DNA of 64,000 nucleotides from Combretum micranthum (taxonomy: Eukaryota; Streptophyta; Magnoliopsida; Myrtales; Combretaceae). A model generated the notes under the pieces. It was not told the DNA's origin. It saw only the letters and a list, made by a program, of their open reading frames with translations, and ran no database searches. Below, one piece after another: positions 62,953 through 64,000 of the stretch. The translations under genes were made by a program, and so were the position numbers. How positions within the stretch are numbered: position 1 is the first letter of the stretch; every line of letters starts with the position of its first letter. Location of the stretch: contig JAMXBD010004259.1 in the NCBI GenBank assembly GCA_024138025.1, positions 1 to 64,000 of the forward strand, written 5' to 3'.

Positions 62953-63471
62953 GTCATTACTAAAGTGAGACCGGCCTCTTTAATGGCTTTCCATTATTTT
63001 TTAATTCTCATAATTTTTTAAAAATATAAAATCATTCTTTTCTAATTGAAAAAGACTTAAAATATTAGAATCTATGACTAAGACATTTTAATAATTTTAA
63101 CCCACTACCATATGTTTGAATTTTTTTTTATAACTTTCACAATTCACCACTTTCTCTCAATCTTTTCTCTTTTTTCATCTCCACATCCTGCTCTCTCTCC
63201 TTAATATGTTAAAATAACTGCTTTTTTATTTTTATTGTATACGACCATAACTTTTCTTTAAATAAACTAAACAATAATTATTTTAAAATAATAATCACTC
63301 CCTCTTTTTTATTTTAAATTCTAATTCCAGCAATGCCGCTACTTCCTTCTCTCTTTTCTCTCAAAAATTTTTTTGTCAAATATTTTTTTAACATCTAATA
63401 ATAAAGAATTTATGAATTTTTAATTAACATTTTATAATTTAATGGTATTTTTATATAGGCAAGACAGGTTT

Positions 63472-63514
63472 AGCATTAGGAATGCTTTTGGTAAAAAAAA
63501 AGCATTAGGAATGC
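63472..63514 (+). mobile_element. Second ultra-short retroposed stub
   Basis: AGCATTAGGAATGC is perfectly repeated (63472-63485, 63501-63514) around 15 bp, TTTTGGTAAAAAAAA. This again fits a 14-bp target duplication around a poly-A-tailed stub. Confidence 0.55.
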
Positions 63515-63529
63515 AATCGGATTGGCTAT

Positions 63530-64000
63530 TAAAGAGTTTTCGACCCTTCAACCAGATAAAAACTTTATAGGGTTGAATCCTATAAGGTAATAGAGTTAGA
63601 TTTGGACAAAGGTAAAAAACCCTATAGGGTATTAGGGTCAGGTTTGGATACTACTAAAATCCGATGGATACCCACCCAACCCATTAGTCATAGTAAAAAA
63701 AATTTCATAATGTAAATACATTTACTAAATATAAACATAATAATAGGCTAAATTTAAAAATAGGTTAGCAAAGAGAAGGTGGATTGCTATATTATTAGAT
63801 TTATTTTATCAACTTAAGTCGATTGAATCTATTGAAAAAAACAATAAGCAAGGCAGATTCGGGTTAATAATTGGACGGATGATCGGTGATAATCTAGTTG
63901 ATAGTCAGGTGGATAACTAGACGAGTGACGGTTTCAGAGTAAACTCTGTAGGGAGGATTTGGATATAAAAGAAAAACCTTATAAGGTTATAGGATCGGGT
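63530..64000. repeat. Edge of an unresolved repeat
   Basis: Recurring palindromic words CCCTATAGGG and CCTTATAAGG with GGATCGGG-like and GGTCAGG-like phrases at 63560-63680 and again at 63950-64000 suggest a non-autonomous element with repeated termini. It may run past the window. No coding. Confidence 0.35.

Larger units (their letters stand above)
62296..63529. other. Intergenic with two micro-insertions
   Basis: No gene found on either strand; the UGT N-terminal exon is not visible. Contains an AT run (62791-62809), a T run (62914-62934) and the two short direct-repeat footprints listed separately. Confidence 0.5.

Overview
The window is AT-rich plant nuclear DNA, probably from a flowering plant and most likely a eudicot. 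The signs are a UDP-glycosyltransferase exon with a plant PSPG box, a plant-type LINE (DUF4283, endonuclease, RT, zf-RVT, RNase H), Ty1/copia and very long Ty3/gypsy-type LTRs, a PIF/Harbinger element with a transposase and a Myb/SANT gene, and hAT-like elements with 8-bp target duplications. I cannot name the species. I saw no rRNA, tRNA or CRISPR, and nothing resembling a bacterial or defence system.

Nearly all of the window is transposable-element strata. From left to right: a decayed copia element (about 1030-4665) with an antisense LTR-like insertion and a second copia fragment; two long LTRs of one family facing opposite ways (4960-8424 minus, 8429-12255 plus); a short GC-rich exon-like island (12716-13000); degenerate repeats (13300-14480). 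Then comes one LINE starting at or before 15276. It is opened by a solo LTR (19650-21129) and by a 14.8-kb nest (about 21929-36708), and its zf-RVT, RNase H and poly-A tail reappear at 36709-37803. Inside the nest I can unfold: LINE > copia solo LTR > LTR A > LTR B > LTR C > hAT-like element. Most joins are backed by target-site duplications (TSDs), such as ATTAC for B and CTAAC/CTGAC for A.

From 37855 to 58772 lies one PIF/Harbinger transposon flanked by TAA. It carries a broken transposase and a broken Myb/SANT gene and is swollen from roughly 6.6 kb to 20.9 kb by minus-strand solo LTRs: 41304-42683; F (43726-51004, TSD ATTGT) holding G (46412-49669, TSD GAATT); J (51879-57492, TSD AAAGG) holding H (53505-57365, TSD TTCTC). 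No gag or pol was found between any gypsy-type LTRs, so they look like products of LTR-LTR recombination.

The only host gene I recognise is the 3' exon of a UGT74-like glucosyltransferase (59772-60494, minus strand). Its N-terminal exon is not in the window. A foldback MITE (60550-60845) and an hAT-type element (61199-62287, perfect 8-bp TSD GTTTAAAC) lie directly upstream. The right flank (62296-64000) has two tiny retroposition footprints and the edge of another repeat. All boundaries come from reading the sequence by eye, without alignment software or database search.
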